Source: Isoptericola croceus (GTDB taxonomy: Bacteria; Actinomycetota; Actinomycetes; Actinomycetales; Cellulomonadaceae). From it: a stretch of DNA of 64,000 bases. Shown here piece by piece: positions 1 to 9,010 of the stretch (positions within the stretch are counted from its first letter, which is position 1; each line of letters opens with the position of its first letter). Where the stretch lies: contig NZ_JARLLG010000007.1 in the NCBI RefSeq assembly GCF_029382255.1, forward strand, positions 1 to 64,000, in the 5' to 3' direction. A model generated the notes under the pieces. The model was given only the letters and a program-made list of their open reading frames with translations, did not search any database and was not told where the DNA came from. Position numbers and translations under genes: made by a program.

Positions 1-110
1 ACAGCGGTGGCGTACTTGCTCACAAGTCCTACCCCGGAAGCAGCGGCGAGCTGGTTGGCCAGGTCGGTGTGGCCACGGATGGCGGTGGCTGCTGCGGTGC
101 TGATAGACAT
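1..110 (-). CDS. Partial small protein running off the left edge
   Basis: The reading frame starts with ATG at 110 and runs off the window at 1, giving 36 residues (MSISTAAATAIRGHTD and onward). A GAGGAG ribosome binding site lies about seven bases upstream, which supports the start. The visible part is Ala-rich and matches no family I know. Its downstream part is missing, so the function is open. Confidence 0.5.
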   Translation of the reverse strand, partial: MSISTAAATAIRGHTDLANQLAAASGVGLVSKYATA

Positions 111-241
111 CGTCGGTCTCCTCGTGGGCCGCGGGGTACGCGTGTTGAGACCATTTTCCCATTGACCACCCACAGGCTCCGGAGCGAACCCGTCGGCGGT
201 TCGGAAACTGACCGACTAGCGATGGGTATGACTCGCTGATC

Positions 242-352
242 GTGGACGAGCCGGACACCCATACCGTCGAGGAGCTCGGGCAGGCCCTGGACGGTCTGAT
301 CGAGGAGGACATCTACGTCGAGCTTGGCGAGGCGCACCGTACGAACAAGTAG
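242..352 (+). pseudogene. Short coding-like remnant, 36 codons
   Basis: A frame from a GTG at 242 to the TAG at 350-352 reads as an acidic, well-behaved peptide (VDEPDTHTVEELGQALDGL and onward, ending RTNK). It has no clear ribosome binding site, and an in-frame stop lies at 209. It could be a very small gene or the tail of a decayed one. I see nothing else in 353-517. Confidence 0.25.
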
Positions 353-517
353 CCGTTCTACCCTCATCGTTGCCTACGCCTGTGGCACTCGCTACTTGCT
401 GCTCAGCGTCTTGGCGTCTGACTCGTTGGTGGACCGTCTGCAGGACCGACGCCGATCGTTGTATCTTGCGGCGTCGCGCCACGGCTTCATCGTTCGCGCC
501 CGGCCCACAGAACGGGT

Positions 518-2176
518 ATGCGCACCGACTCCGAGAACGATGGTCACGACCCGCTGCTGCCCGGGCTGCAGTTCGACGGCGACCAGCTCTCGATCAGCTC
601 GGAGAAGATCCACCGGATCCTGGACCGGCCCGCGCTGAGTCCGTCGACGGCGCAGGGCATGGCAGGCTGCCCGGCTCGATGGCTGGCCGAGAAGGCTCTG
701 TCACCTCTGGTGCCGGAGGACCCGTTCGCGGCGAACACGCTGGGCACCGGGGCGCACTCGGTGCTCGAAGGGTTCTACTCGCTGCCCTCGACCGAGCGAA
801 CCCGCCTGGCCGCAGCACGTATCGCCGGGCAGGTCGCCCGCCGATATGCCGCCGAGCACCCAGAGCAGATGGCCGACGCCGAGGTGCGCGGGCTGTGGCG
901 CGAGGAGGTCGCCCACCGCTACTCCGGCATCTTCGAGATCGAGGACCCCACGCAGGTCAAGGTGCTGGCCAACGAGCGGCGCATGGACGGCGTGGAGGTT
1001 GCCGGGGTGCCGTTCGTCGGCTTGATCGACCGGCTCGAAGAGATCTACGCCCGCAACAAGACGGGCTCGCGAGTTGGCGACTACAAGGCAGGCAAGGCCA
1101 AGGGTCCCGGCCCGGACCGGTTCGGTAACGACGATCACGGTGACCAGATCCGCCTGTACGCCGAGGCCGTCCGGGTCGCCGACGGTGTCCTGCCGCTGGA
1201 GGGGCGGCTGTACTACGTCACCCACCGCAAGCAGGTGCGCGTGCCGTTGGGCCGCAAGAACATGAAGCCCACCCTGGACCGGTTCGCCGCCGCCTGGTCG
1301 GACCTGCGCACCTACGCCCGCGACGCCGCAGTGCCGCTGCGCACCTCGCCGCTGTGCGGCTGGTGCCCGCTGGTCAACGCCTGCCCGGCCGCCAAGGCCG
1401 AGGGCAAGACCGACCGCGCCGGCGGCGCTCCGAGCGAGGTCGACCTCGGCATCCCCACGGTGCGGGCGATGACGTCTACGGCCACCACCGGCGTTGACGT
1501 GCCCTCGGCCGACACCCCGACGGTGCTGGCTGGCGACTGGGACGACGAGGTCGCCGGTGACGAGCAGCCGCCGCTGCAGACGGTGGACGCCGCCGACGGC
1601 GACGGGTTCTTCGACGACCCCCACGGGGCGCAGGCGCCATCGCGCTCCAACCTTGCCGGTGTCACGACGAGCGAGACGCAGACCGACACGGAGGAAGCCA
1701 CGATGACCAGCAGCGCCTGGCGGGAGAACAAGCCCTGGGAGGGCGAGACCGTCGACGGACACCTGTCCATGAACTCCTACGCCGCCACCGCGGTGTTCGG
1801 CGTCGCCGAGCTCGCCGTCGAGGCGCTGGCTGAGGCCGGGCTCGAGGTCAAGGGGTCGGCGGTCACCGCACTCAAGAGCGTGCTGGCTGAGGTCGTCCTG
1901 GACGCCCAGGAAGAGGTCACCGGCACCCGCGAGTGGGGGATGGGCGCCAACACGCGCCTGCGCGGCGCGCTGCGCACGGTGCTGGCCACCATGCCGCTGC
2001 CGTTCGGCGCCGACGAGGACGCCTGGGCGGTGTGGCAGACCCGCGCGACCCGTCGCGCGGTCTCGATCGCCCGCGCTGCGCTGGACCTGTACGACAACGG
2101 GCCGCGCCGTGGCGCGGTGACCATCCTCGGCGAGCTTCCCACCCCGGCCACCGGCCCCCGTTCGGTCGCCTCCTAA
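518..2176 (+). CDS. PD-(D/E)XK (RecB/Cas4-like) nuclease with C-terminal module
   Basis: Predicted 552-residue protein. Residues 1-300 look like a RecB/Cas4-type nuclease: a Cys-Pro-Ala-Arg-Trp stretch, then G-T-G-A-H-x-x-L-E, then GLIDRLEE and GDYKAGK (the Asp and Asp-x-Lys parts of the active site), and a closing CGWC-x5-C cluster. This layout is known to hold a 4Fe-4S cluster in Cas4 and AddB. A likely role is 5-prime or 3-prime end processing of DNA in recombination or transfer. Residues 310-395 are low-complexity linker. From residue 396 there is a separate helical module of about 157 residues with its own promoter motif and ribosome binding site, so the frame may yield two products. Confidence 0.8.
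   Translation: MRTDSENDGHDPLLPGLQFDGDQLSISSEKIHRILDRPALSPSTAQGMAGCPARWLAEKALSPLVPEDPFAANTLGTGAHSVLEGFYSLPSTERTRLAAARIAGQVARRYAAEHPEQMADAEVRGLWREEVAHRYSGIFEIEDPTQVKVLANERRMDGVEVAGVPFVGLIDRLEEIYARNKTGSRVGDYKAGKAKGPGPDRFGNDDHGDQIRLYAEAVRVADGVLPLEGRLYYVTHRKQVRVPLGRKNMKPTLDRFAAAWSDLRTYARDAAVPLRTSPLCGWCPLVNACPAAKAEGKTDRAGGAPSEVDLGIPTVRAMTSTATTGVDVPSADTPTVLAGDWDDEVAGDEQPPLQTVDAADGDGFFDDPHGAQAPSRSNLAGVTTSETQTDTEEATMTSSAWRENKPWEGETVDGHLSMNSYAATAVFGVAELAVEALAEAGLEVKGSAVTALKSVLAEVVLDAQEEVTGTREWGMGANTRLRGALRTVLATMPLPFGADEDAWAVWQTRATRRAVSIARAALDLYDNGPRRGAVTILGELPTPATGPRSVAS
1626..1661 (+). promoter_or_regulatory. Element promoter, class I, with leader
   Basis: GGGCGC at 1626-1631, 13 bp, CTCCAAC at 1645-1651, 9 bp, predicted +1 G at 1661. 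A 42-base leader with GGAGGA leads to ATG 1703. It lies inside the nuclease reading frame. Confidence 0.6.
1703..2176 (+). CDS. Possible nested product: C-terminal module of the nuclease ORF
   Basis: An in-frame ATG at 1703 (MTSSAWRENKPWEGE) is preceded by GGAGGA at 1690-1695, seven bases away, and by a full copy of the element promoter at 1626-1661. Initiation here would give a 157-residue helical protein separate from the nuclease. No stop codon separates it from the upstream domain, so it would be a nested gene. I do not recognise the fold. Confidence 0.45.
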   Translation: MTSSAWRENKPWEGETVDGHLSMNSYAATAVFGVAELAVEALAEAGLEVKGSAVTALKSVLAEVVLDAQEEVTGTREWGMGANTRLRGALRTVLATMPLPFGADEDAWAVWQTRATRRAVSIARAALDLYDNGPRRGAVTILGELPTPATGPRSVAS

Positions 2177-2180
2177 GACC

Positions 2181-2218
2181 CCGGACCGGGCAGGACGTGC
2201 CCCGCCTGTCCGGTCCGG
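2181..2218 (+). terminator. Terminator-like hairpin
   Basis: Fourteen-base arms at 2181-2194 and 2205-2218 pair with a single G-T wobble around a ten-base loop, just after the nuclease stop codon. There is no T tract. Confidence 0.5.
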
Positions 2219-2267
2219 CTCCAACCCCGCCACAGCACACCGACCACTGCACACCAGGAGAAGAGCC

Positions 2268-2735
2268 ATGGACATCGATGCCGCCACCAAACAGCAGATC
2301 GTCGTCGCCGCGATGTCGGCCGTCGGCCCCGTCGGCGAGGACTCCGCCGCCTGGGAGTCCGAGGTCGCACGAACCGCCGCACGCTTCACCGCCGTGGCGG
2401 GCAACGATCAACACCCCGCCTTCCGCGCCGTCGAGCAGGTCGCCGCGGCCAAGGTGTTCACCGGCACGGTCGTGTCGATCGTCAAGGAGCAGTCCTCCAC
2501 GCGCGGGCTGATCACGCTGCACACCGGCACCGAGCGCAGCGACGACGGCACCGAGTCGGTGCGCACCGAGCGCACCGACAACCCGGTCGGGCTGGCGATG
2601 GCCAAGCAGGTGCGCTCCCTGGTCGGGCACAAGGTCGTGGTCTGGATCGAGGTCGAGACGATGAAGAACGGCAACAAGTCGCGCGTGCTGCGACACATCG
2701 AGGACCGCGGCGAGGCCACCGAGAACGCCGCCTGA
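2268..2735 (+). CDS. Unknown protein, possible OB-fold
   Basis: A 155-residue protein starting at ATG 2268 with AGGAGAAG upstream. Residues 60-150 form a beta-rich pattern (FTGTVVSIVKEQ, LITLHTG, VGHKVVVWIEVE, SRVLRHIED) that resembles an OB-fold. A nucleic-acid binding role fits the next-door nuclease but is only inference. It is flanked by hairpins, so it is probably a single-gene transcript. Confidence 0.65.
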   Translation: MDIDAATKQQIVVAAMSAVGPVGEDSAAWESEVARTAARFTAVAGNDQHPAFRAVEQVAAAKVFTGTVVSIVKEQSSTRGLITLHTGTERSDDGTESVRTERTDNPVGLAMAKQVRSLVGHKVVVWIEVETMKNGNKSRVLRHIEDRGEATENAA

Positions 2736-2741
2736 GCAAGT

Positions 2742-2780
2742 GCGGGTGCCCGGCCGACCGAGCCCCACCCGGGCACCCGC
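2742..2780 (+). terminator. Terminator-like hairpin followed by a shared 14-mer
   Basis: Twelve-base perfect arms at 2742-2753 and 2769-2780. The hairpin is followed at 2784-2797 by GCTTCGTGTGCATG, a sequence that also follows the hairpin after ssb. Confidence 0.5.
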
Positions 2781-2840
2781 CCCGCTTCGTGTGCATGGAC
2801 CCACATGTAGGCACACACCGCCCCGACCAGGAGATTCGAC

Positions 2841-3473
2841 ATGGCTTTCACCGCCCCGACGTTCACCGCCGACGACGCCACCGGCTCGCCCGACGAGGCC
2901 GACAGCGCCGTCTCCGCCGCCGAGCACGACGAGTCGACCATGGAGCACGCAGGGCAGCAGGACCCCGCTCCGGGCGGAGGTGACGACGGCGACGTGGACC
3001 ACGACTCGCCGGCGACCGGGTCCGCGTCCGGCAAGGCGGGCAAGGCCCGCAAGTCCTCCGGCCCGGACCGCGCCACGATCCGTCGCATCGCCACCAAGAC
3101 GGTGGAGACCTCGACCGCGGACTCCACCGAGCTCGAGGTGCTCGCTTCCCTGCTGTCGGTCTCGGGCACCGACCCGATCGACCTGACGGTGGCCGTGATG
3201 ACCTCGAGCCGTTCGGCGATGAACCCGGTCACCGACCTGCTGTCGATCGCCGACGCCGACCCGATGGAGGCCGGCGTGCTGACCCTGGGCATGGAGCGGC
3301 CTCGCATGCGCGCGGTGTGGAACCTCGCCGCGAAGCTCGACCTGATCAAGGGTCAGATCCCTGGGGCCGACTCGAAGGCGGCACTGTCCCTGGCCAAGGC
3401 CGTCCAGCAGATCGGCCAGCCGAGCCGTGACCTGCTCGACGGTGTGCTGACGCTCGCCAAGCGGGGCTGGTGA
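2841..3473 (+). CDS. Unknown acidic/helical protein
   Basis: A 210-residue protein from ATG 2841 (AGGAG upstream). The first 75 residues are acidic and low complexity. Residues 80-210 are predicted helical (ATIRRIATKTVE, LEVLASLLSVS, SLAKAVQQIG). I do not recognise the family. It opens the run that leads into the conjugation genes. Confidence 0.65.
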   Translation: MAFTAPTFTADDATGSPDEADSAVSAAEHDESTMEHAGQQDPAPGGGDDGDVDHDSPATGSASGKAGKARKSSGPDRATIRRIATKTVETSTADSTELEVLASLLSVSGTDPIDLTVAVMTSSRSAMNPVTDLLSIADADPMEAGVLTLGMERPRMRAVWNLAAKLDLIKGQIPGADSKAALSLAKAVQQIGQPSRDLLDGVLTLAKRGW

Positions 3474-3479
3474 GCTCTG

Positions 3480-3809
3480 GTGGCCCGCTGCCGCTCGTGG
3501 CGTCCCGTCCTGGACGACCACACGCACCCGATCGACCACGCGCCCGGCTCGTGCCGCGCGTGCTGGACGGTGTGCAGCGCCAAGGTGCCCCGCGGCCAGG
3601 TGCGCTGCACCGCCTGCGAGCGAGCGCTGGCCACCCACCCGTCGGCGTCGGTGCGCATGGCACTGGCACGCGAGGAGGGCACCTGCTCACGCGACGTGCT
3701 CGAGCTGCTCGCCGGTGACCTGGACTCGATGATCGCCCACACCGCGGGGGCCCGGCTGTCCATGCTGGGCCGCTCGGGGGCACGCAACGACCTGGAAGAG
3801 GTGCTGTGA
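3480..3809 (+). CDS. Small zinc-ribbon-like protein
   Basis: A 109-residue protein from GTG 3480. His and Cys residues are arranged as H-x-H-x4-H, CRACWTVC and CTAC in residues 14-46, which suggests a zinc site. A helical tail follows (RDVLELLAGDLDSM). Its stop overlaps the start of the TcpC-like gene (TGATG), which suggests translational coupling. Confidence 0.6.
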   Translation: MARCRSWRPVLDDHTHPIDHAPGSCRACWTVCSAKVPRGQVRCTACERALATHPSASVRMALAREEGTCSRDVLELLAGDLDSMIAHTAGARLSMLGRSGARNDLEEVL

Positions 3810-4891
3810 TGGCACGCGCGAAGCGATCGAGGAAGGCCGCCCAGACGGCGTGGGACGGTGCCGAAGAGGTTCCCCGTGCGGGGATGCCGGACGCGGTCGA
3901 GCTGACGCGTCGTCGGCGCCGGGCACGGTGGGTCGTGCTGGCCTGGCCGGCACTGATCCCGATGCTGATCGGCGCGGGAATCGTCTCGCAGGCCGGCGCC
4001 GAGGACGACCAGGTCGCCGCCGTGCAGGGCTCGACTCCCGGGCGCGCCGCCGCCGAACAGGCGGTACGCCAGTGGCTCATGTCCGAGCCGTCACCGCTTC
4101 CGGGCGGGCAGGTGCAGTCGTGGGACGGTGCTGAGTTCGTCGTCCGTCCGCCCGACCCTGCTGCCGGGCCGGACGACCCGCACCATGACCTCGAGCTGCA
4201 CACCATGACGCTGGTGACCGACGACGGGCGGCTGTACACCGCCGGGGTGCAGGTCGCGATCTCCGACGCGCTCGGCGCCGTGGTGGTCGGTACGCCGTCG
4301 TTGGAGCCGGTGGCTCCGGCGGCGGACGTCTCGGCCTGGTCCGAGCTGGAGGGGTGGCCCGACACGACCCCGCTCGCCGTGCCGGAGTCAGTGACGGACG
4401 CGGTCGCCTCGTGGGCGAGCGCCTACGCCTCTGGTGACCCGGTGGCTCTGCGCCAGAACGTCTCGGACCCGTCCGAGGAGCATTCGTACGTTCCGCTGAC
4501 TGCAGTTGCGCAGGCCACGGCAGAGACCCGGTTCGGGGCGGCGCTGACCCCGGACTTCGATGAGCTCGCGGCGCCGGAGATGGTCGTGCGCGCCGAGCTG
4601 TCCCTGGTGTGGGCCGGTCAGGAGGAGCTGATCGATGAGATGAGCCTGGACAGCACGCCGATGACGTTCGACGTGCTGGTCACGGGTGCGGACACCGCCA
4701 GCCCGAAGGTCGTGGCCTGGGGCGCCCCCGGCACGGGCCCGCAGTTGACCCCGTACGCCAACGCGGTGACCGGCCGGATGGTCGAGGTCGAGGACACCCT
4801 CGCGACGCCCGAACCGACGCCGTCGTCCTCCGAGGGCGTCGAGTCCGGCGAGGAGGCCACCGAGACGACCGAGCAGGAGGAGTCCTCATGA
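3809..4891 (+). CDS. TcpC/VirB8-like conjugal transfer protein
   Basis: A 360-residue protein with a basic cytoplasmic N-terminus, one membrane helix near residues 40-60 (VVLAWPALIPMLIGAGIV), and a long outside part with two regions of about 120 residues that fit the paired NTF2-like domains of TcpC. It ends in a Glu/Thr-rich tail. Its place directly before the VirB4-type ATPase (ATGA overlap) matches Gram-positive transfer operons, where TcpC is a structural part of the channel. The family call rests on architecture and context. Confidence 0.65.
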   Translation: MARAKRSRKAAQTAWDGAEEVPRAGMPDAVELTRRRRRARWVVLAWPALIPMLIGAGIVSQAGAEDDQVAAVQGSTPGRAAAEQAVRQWLMSEPSPLPGGQVQSWDGAEFVVRPPDPAAGPDDPHHDLELHTMTLVTDDGRLYTAGVQVAISDALGAVVVGTPSLEPVAPAADVSAWSELEGWPDTTPLAVPESVTDAVASWASAYASGDPVALRQNVSDPSEEHSYVPLTAVAQATAETRFGAALTPDFDELAAPEMVVRAELSLVWAGQEELIDEMSLDSTPMTFDVLVTGADTASPKVVAWGAPGTGPQLTPYANAVTGRMVEVEDTLATPEPTPSSSEGVESGEEATETTEQEESS

Positions 4892-7800
4892 GCCGCAAGA
4901 ACGCTTCCGGCCCGCATTTCGAGCAGGTCGAGACCGAGACGTGGTGGCCGACCGCGATGCGTTCGCGTCGCGCAGACGGTCGTGTCGTGGGCACCGACGG
5001 CAGCGTGTGGCTGTATCGCGCGGTGCCGACGGCGGCGATCGTGGATGCCAAGAGCCCGCGCGAGCAGGTCGAGGCAGCCTCGCCTCTGCTGGGCTACCTG
5101 TCGGCGCTGGCCGCCGAGACGCGGGTGGCCCGAGGCGGGCGTCGGACCTCGAAGTCGGCCTACCGCAACGTCCACGTCCTGGCGATCTCGATCCCGAAGT
5201 TGTGGACCCCGGACAGCATGCACCCGCTGGCGGGCTACCTGTCAGGTTCGTACCACGACGAGCTGACGTACCACCGTGTGATGCTCGTCGGTATCGAGCT
5301 GCGCCCCTCGCTGATCTCGGGGTCGGGCTCGGTGCGCCAGCAGCTGGCCGCGGGCCTGGACTCGCTGGTGGACACCTTCACCGCCGGTGTGGGCACCCCG
5401 CTGGCGGACTTCGACCGCGACCTGGCGTCGGTCTCGGCTACGGCACGCCGGTGCGGGATGGTGGCGGCCTCGAGCGAGGACATGCGTCTGGCCGATGCCT
5501 GGTACACCCTCGGTGGTCCGCCGGACACACCGATGGTCCACCACCCGACGCACTCGCACATCTTCAACTCCCCGTCGGCGCTGCAGACCGTGGCGCGTGG
5601 GGACGTCACGGACTGCAGCTCGTGGCCGCGCTCGGCCGACCAGACCGCGGTGACGGTCGCGGCGGTGGAAAACTTCGAGTACGACCGCATCACGGCGGCG
5701 GACCCGGAGGCGTTGTGGGGTGCCCAGCTGTGGACGGCGGGAGCGTTGGCGGTCTCGACGCGGGGGATGCTGGAGCCGGCCAAGGTGACGGCTGAGGAGC
5801 TCACTCGCCGCCGCAAGAAGAACATCTCGGACATCCAGACTCGGATGGAGGCGGGCAAGCTCTCGCGCGCCGACCAGGACGAGCGGCTGAGTGCGCTGGA
5901 GCAGATCGAGGACCGCTACCGCACCGGAGGGGGCACCCCCACGCTGACGGAGGCTTCCACGCTGGTGGCCTTCGACGGGATCGTCGACGACCTGGACACC
6001 ACGCTCGGCGACCTCGTACCGAGGCTGCGCCCGATGCAGTACCGGCACAAGGCGGCGCTTTTCGAGATGATGCTCGCCTCGCGGGTGCGTGCGAACCCGC
6101 TGCTGCACGACATGCCGTCCGACGTCGTGGCCACCGCGGGCATTAACTCGCTGGCGCGCGTGGGGGACCGCGAGGGTGCGGTGCTGGGGTTCACCGAGCT
6201 GGACCGGCAGGCGGCGTTGGTGTCGAACAGGGCGGCGTCAGTCGGCGACACGTTGCCTCTGATGAGTTGCTACGGAAGTACTGGATCCGGCAAGACCCAG
6301 ATCGCCTTGTGGTTGGCCAACCAGTGGGCGCGCACCGGCGTGCCCTGCGTCTTCATCGACCCCAAGGCGTTGGCGCTCGACGAGCGTCTCATCACGCCCG
6401 ATGGGTCGGTGTCCATGGGCGACGTCGAGGTCGGCGACACGCTGATCGGTCGCGACGGCAAGCCGTGCACCGTCACGCACCTCTCGCCGATCTTCGAGAA
6501 GCCAGACCTGTACGAGATCGTCCTGGACGATGGGCAGGTCATCACCGCCGACGCTGAGCACCAATGGGTGGTGCACACGATGTTCGACCGCCGCCGGATC
6601 TCCAAAGCGAGCACCCCGGAGGCGCGCGAGCGTGCCGAGAGGTTCCGCAAGGAGGCGCACGCCCTCGACACCTTGATGAGGGCACGCGGAAACAGCATGC
6701 GGCCCGCACTCGTCAGCGAACTGAGGGACGATCTGGCTGCCGTCGACGTCAGGTCGCTCACCTCACGCGGGAACCTTCGCAAGTTCCTCGCCAAGAGGAT
6801 GAACTCGACGGGTAGCTCTCCTGTGCGTTACCCCTGGTCAGAAGCGATGGGACGTGTCCTGGAGTATCTGCACCAGAGGTCTGTTGGCCAGGATGTGCCG
6901 CTGCGCGAGATGACCACCCGTCAGTTGATCGATGCCGGGGTGCGGACGTCGAACGGTATCCCCAACTACTCGATCCCGTTGTCCGTCGCGCCGGATCTCT
7001 CCGAGCGTGACCTACCCGTGGACCCGTACCTGTTGGGCGCCTGGCTGGGAGACGGCAGCGCACGCAGCGGTGACATCTGCGTGGGCGACCAGGACGTCGC
7101 CGAGATGACCGAGATCATGGAGCAGGTCTGGCCCGGCGTGACAGTGTCCAAGGACGGTGGCACACGCAGCACGTGGAACATGCGTTTCTCCATGGACACG
7201 AGCAGGTGCGGGCGTGGACACGACGCCTGGGCCAAGCGCACGTCAAGGCCAGGCAGGTACTGCGCCGCGTGCGGCACGCAGTGGAACCGGATGCACAGGA
7301 CCGGCACACCGCATGACGACCCCCGAACCAACGTCTCCCTGCACGAGCAGCTTCGCACTCTCGAGTTGCTGGGCAACAGGCACATCCCGGCGGCGTACCT
7401 GCGGGCATCTGCTGGGCAGCGGCTCGCGCTGCTGCAGGGCCTGATGGACACTGACGGCACCGTCAAGCGCGGTGGAAGCTGCCGGTTCGTGCAGAACCGC
7501 GAGACCATCGCACGCGGGCTCATGGAGCTGGTGCGGTCGCTGGGGATCAAGGCGACCATCAACACCGAGCCGAGCGTGATCACCGAGCGTGACGAGGACG
7601 GCACACGCACGCGACGCGTCACGGGGACGTCTTGGGTGGTGTCGTTCAGGACGTCGAAGCCAGTGTTCCGCCTGAGCCGGAAGCTGGACCTGCTGCCGTC
7701 GTCCGTGTCGCCGAAGCACTCACGTTCCGCGGCGCTGTACATCCGGGAGATCCGTCCCGTCCCGTCGCGCCCGGCGCGATGCGTGAGGGTCGACTCCGCC

Positions 7801-8913
7801 GACCACACCTACCTGTGCGCCGGCTTCGTTCCCACGCACAACTCTGGCAGCGACCACTCGGCGGCCGTCCTGCTCTCCGGTGGACGAGTCGCATCCCTGG
7901 ACGACCTCGTCACCGCCGACGGCGTCTTCGACCCACTGCTGTTCTCCACGTCAGCCGCCGAAGGCAAAGACATGGCTGCGTCCATGCTCATGGCCATCAA
8001 CCCGTGGGGGCCGGACGCCTCGAAGTTCGAGACACCTCTGACCGTCGCCCTGGACACGGGCGTACGCCTCGGAGCGCGGACGGTGGGCCAGGCACTGACG
8101 TTCGCACGTGACGCCGGAGCGGCGCCAGAGGAGATGGTCGAACCGGTGCTCGCCCTGAGGAACAGCTCGGCGATGTTCGCCGCCTGCATCGGCATGGACG
8201 CGTCCGCCGACGGCGGGCTGCGCGTCTCGGACAAGATCACCTACGTCCGTGTCGGATCCGCCCACCTCGACCTGCCCGAGCCCGGCGCGAAGAACCCGAC
8301 GCTGACCCAGCGCATCGCCATGGCGCTGGTGCGCATGATGGTGTTCGGCTCGGCGGCCGCGGTGCGCGGACGTGACGGTGTGGTCATGCTCGACGAGGCG
8401 TGGGTGTTCCTCGCCGGTGAAGGTGGCCGCACCGAGATCGAGCGTCTGGGCCGCCTGGCCCGCTCCCAGCGGGTGCTGCCGATGCTGTTCACCCAGCGGC
8501 CCAGCGACGTGCTCAGCGCCGGGCTGGCGGGCTATATCTCCCGCTCGCTGATCCTGCCGATCAAGGACGAGGACGAGGCCGCCGCCGCCCTGGCGGCCTG
8601 CAAGCTCGAGGTCACGCCGGAACGGATGAGCCGGATCACCGCCGCAGCAACGATGGGTACTTCCGGGCAGGACGAGACAGCGCCGAACTGGCACTCGATG
8701 CGGGCGCTGCGCGACCCGGTCACCCGCGAGATCCTGCGCGGCACGATCGCCTACTACCAGGACCTGTCCGAGCGGGTCGTGCCGGTCGAGGTGCGCATCC
8801 CGCACACCTTCATGTCCGATGCCTCCACCTCGCCCGAGGACGTCGAACGGCGTCTACGGGCACAGCGAGACCGCGAGCAGGTCGAGCAGGAGGCTCAGCA
8901 GGCCGTGACCTGA
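4888..8913 (+). CDS. VirB4/TraC-type conjugation ATPase, interrupted by an intein
   Basis: A 1341-residue precursor from ATG 4888 (GGAGGAG upstream). The spliced ATPase would be 849 residues. Walker A is GSTGSGKT near residues 463-470, the Asp-Pro-Lys motif follows at about 491-493, and Walker B (VMLDEAW) lies near 1166-1171, followed by the RSQRVLP and TQRPSD segment typical of VirB4 ATPases. It should power the type IV secretion channel at the membrane. The intein is inserted directly after FIDPK, at a conserved active-site loop, and the C-extein resumes with SGSDHS. A strong hairpin follows the gene. Confidence 0.85.
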   Translation: MSRKNASGPHFEQVETETWWPTAMRSRRADGRVVGTDGSVWLYRAVPTAAIVDAKSPREQVEAASPLLGYLSALAAETRVARGGRRTSKSAYRNVHVLAISIPKLWTPDSMHPLAGYLSGSYHDELTYHRVMLVGIELRPSLISGSGSVRQQLAAGLDSLVDTFTAGVGTPLADFDRDLASVSATARRCGMVAASSEDMRLADAWYTLGGPPDTPMVHHPTHSHIFNSPSALQTVARGDVTDCSSWPRSADQTAVTVAAVENFEYDRITAADPEALWGAQLWTAGALAVSTRGMLEPAKVTAEELTRRRKKNISDIQTRMEAGKLSRADQDERLSALEQIEDRYRTGGGTPTLTEASTLVAFDGIVDDLDTTLGDLVPRLRPMQYRHKAALFEMMLASRVRANPLLHDMPSDVVATAGINSLARVGDREGAVLGFTELDRQAALVSNRAASVGDTLPLMSCYGSTGSGKTQIALWLANQWARTGVPCVFIDPKALALDERLITPDGSVSMGDVEVGDTLIGRDGKPCTVTHLSPIFEKPDLYEIVLDDGQVITADAEHQWVVHTMFDRRRISKASTPEARERAERFRKEAHALDTLMRARGNSMRPALVSELRDDLAAVDVRSLTSRGNLRKFLAKRMNSTGSSPVRYPWSEAMGRVLEYLHQRSVGQDVPLREMTTRQLIDAGVRTSNGIPNYSIPLSVAPDLSERDLPVDPYLLGAWLGDGSARSGDICVGDQDVAEMTEIMEQVWPGVTVSKDGGTRSTWNMRFSMDTSRCGRGHDAWAKRTSRPGRYCAACGTQWNRMHRTGTPHDDPRTNVSLHEQLRTLELLGNRHIPAAYLRASAGQRLALLQGLMDTDGTVKRGGSCRFVQNRETIARGLMELVRSLGIKATINTEPSVITERDEDGTRTRRVTGTSWVVSFRTSKPVFRLSRKLDLLPSSVSPKHSRSAALYIREIRPVPSRPARCVRVDSADHTYLCAGFVPTHNSGSDHSAAVLLSGGRVASLDDLVTADGVFDPLLFSTSAAEGKDMAASMLMAINPWGPDASKFETPLTVALDTGVRLGARTVGQALTFARDAGAAPEEMVEPVLALRNSSAMFAACIGMDASADGGLRVSDKITYVRVGSAHLDLPEPGAKNPTLTQRIAMALVRMMVFGSAAAVRGRDGVVMLDEAWVFLAGEGGRTEIERLGRLARSQRVLPMLFTQRPSDVLSAGLAGYISRSLILPIKDEDEAAAALAACKLEVTPERMSRITAAATMGTSGQDETAPNWHSMRALRDPVTREILRGTIAYYQDLSERVVPVEVRIPHTFMSDASTSPEDVERRLRAQRDREQVEQEAQQAVT
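6367..7842 (+). other. Intein with LAGLIDADG homing endonuclease, class 3 signature
   Basis: 492 residues (494-985 of the precursor). It begins with Ala rather than Cys or Ser (ALALDERLITPDG) and ends THN before extein Ser. The block B motif TADAEHQW has Trp two after His, block F has Cys (RCVRVDSADHTYL), and block G has Thr before His-Asn. Together these are the Trp-Cys-Thr set known for class 3 inteins, which start splicing from the block F Cys. Two dodecapeptides, LLGAWLGDG and LLQGLMDTDG, mark a homing endonuclease with both acidic residues present. A Cys-rich insert (CGRGHD, CAACG) lies between them. Confidence 0.85.
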
Positions 8914-8941
8914 CCACCGGGTACGCGCCACCTACGGCGCA

Positions 8942-8997
8942 GCACGCAGGCCCCGGGCGCAGGCGGACTACGCACTCGCCCGGGGCCCGTGGCGTGC
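8942..8997 (+). terminator. Strong terminator-like hairpin after the transfer operon
   Basis: Eleven-base perfect arms at 8949-8959 and 8977-8987, extended by GCACGC at 8942-8947 and GCGTGC at 8992-8997. Confidence 0.55.
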
Positions 8998-9010
8998 ACC
9001 TGACCGGCCT

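Noticed and set aside
2200-2234. CTCCAAC at 2219-2225 as another element promoter
   Set aside because: The hexamer place holds CCCCGC rather than GGGCGC, and the next gene has a normal ribosome site, so it was not counted.
701-2404. Long antisense reading frame opposite the nuclease
   Set aside because: High GC makes stop codons rare; the protein is low complexity and the plus strand has clear nuclease motifs. The same applies to the long minus frame at 15334-17349 and to the plus frame reaching back from 39820 to 38272.
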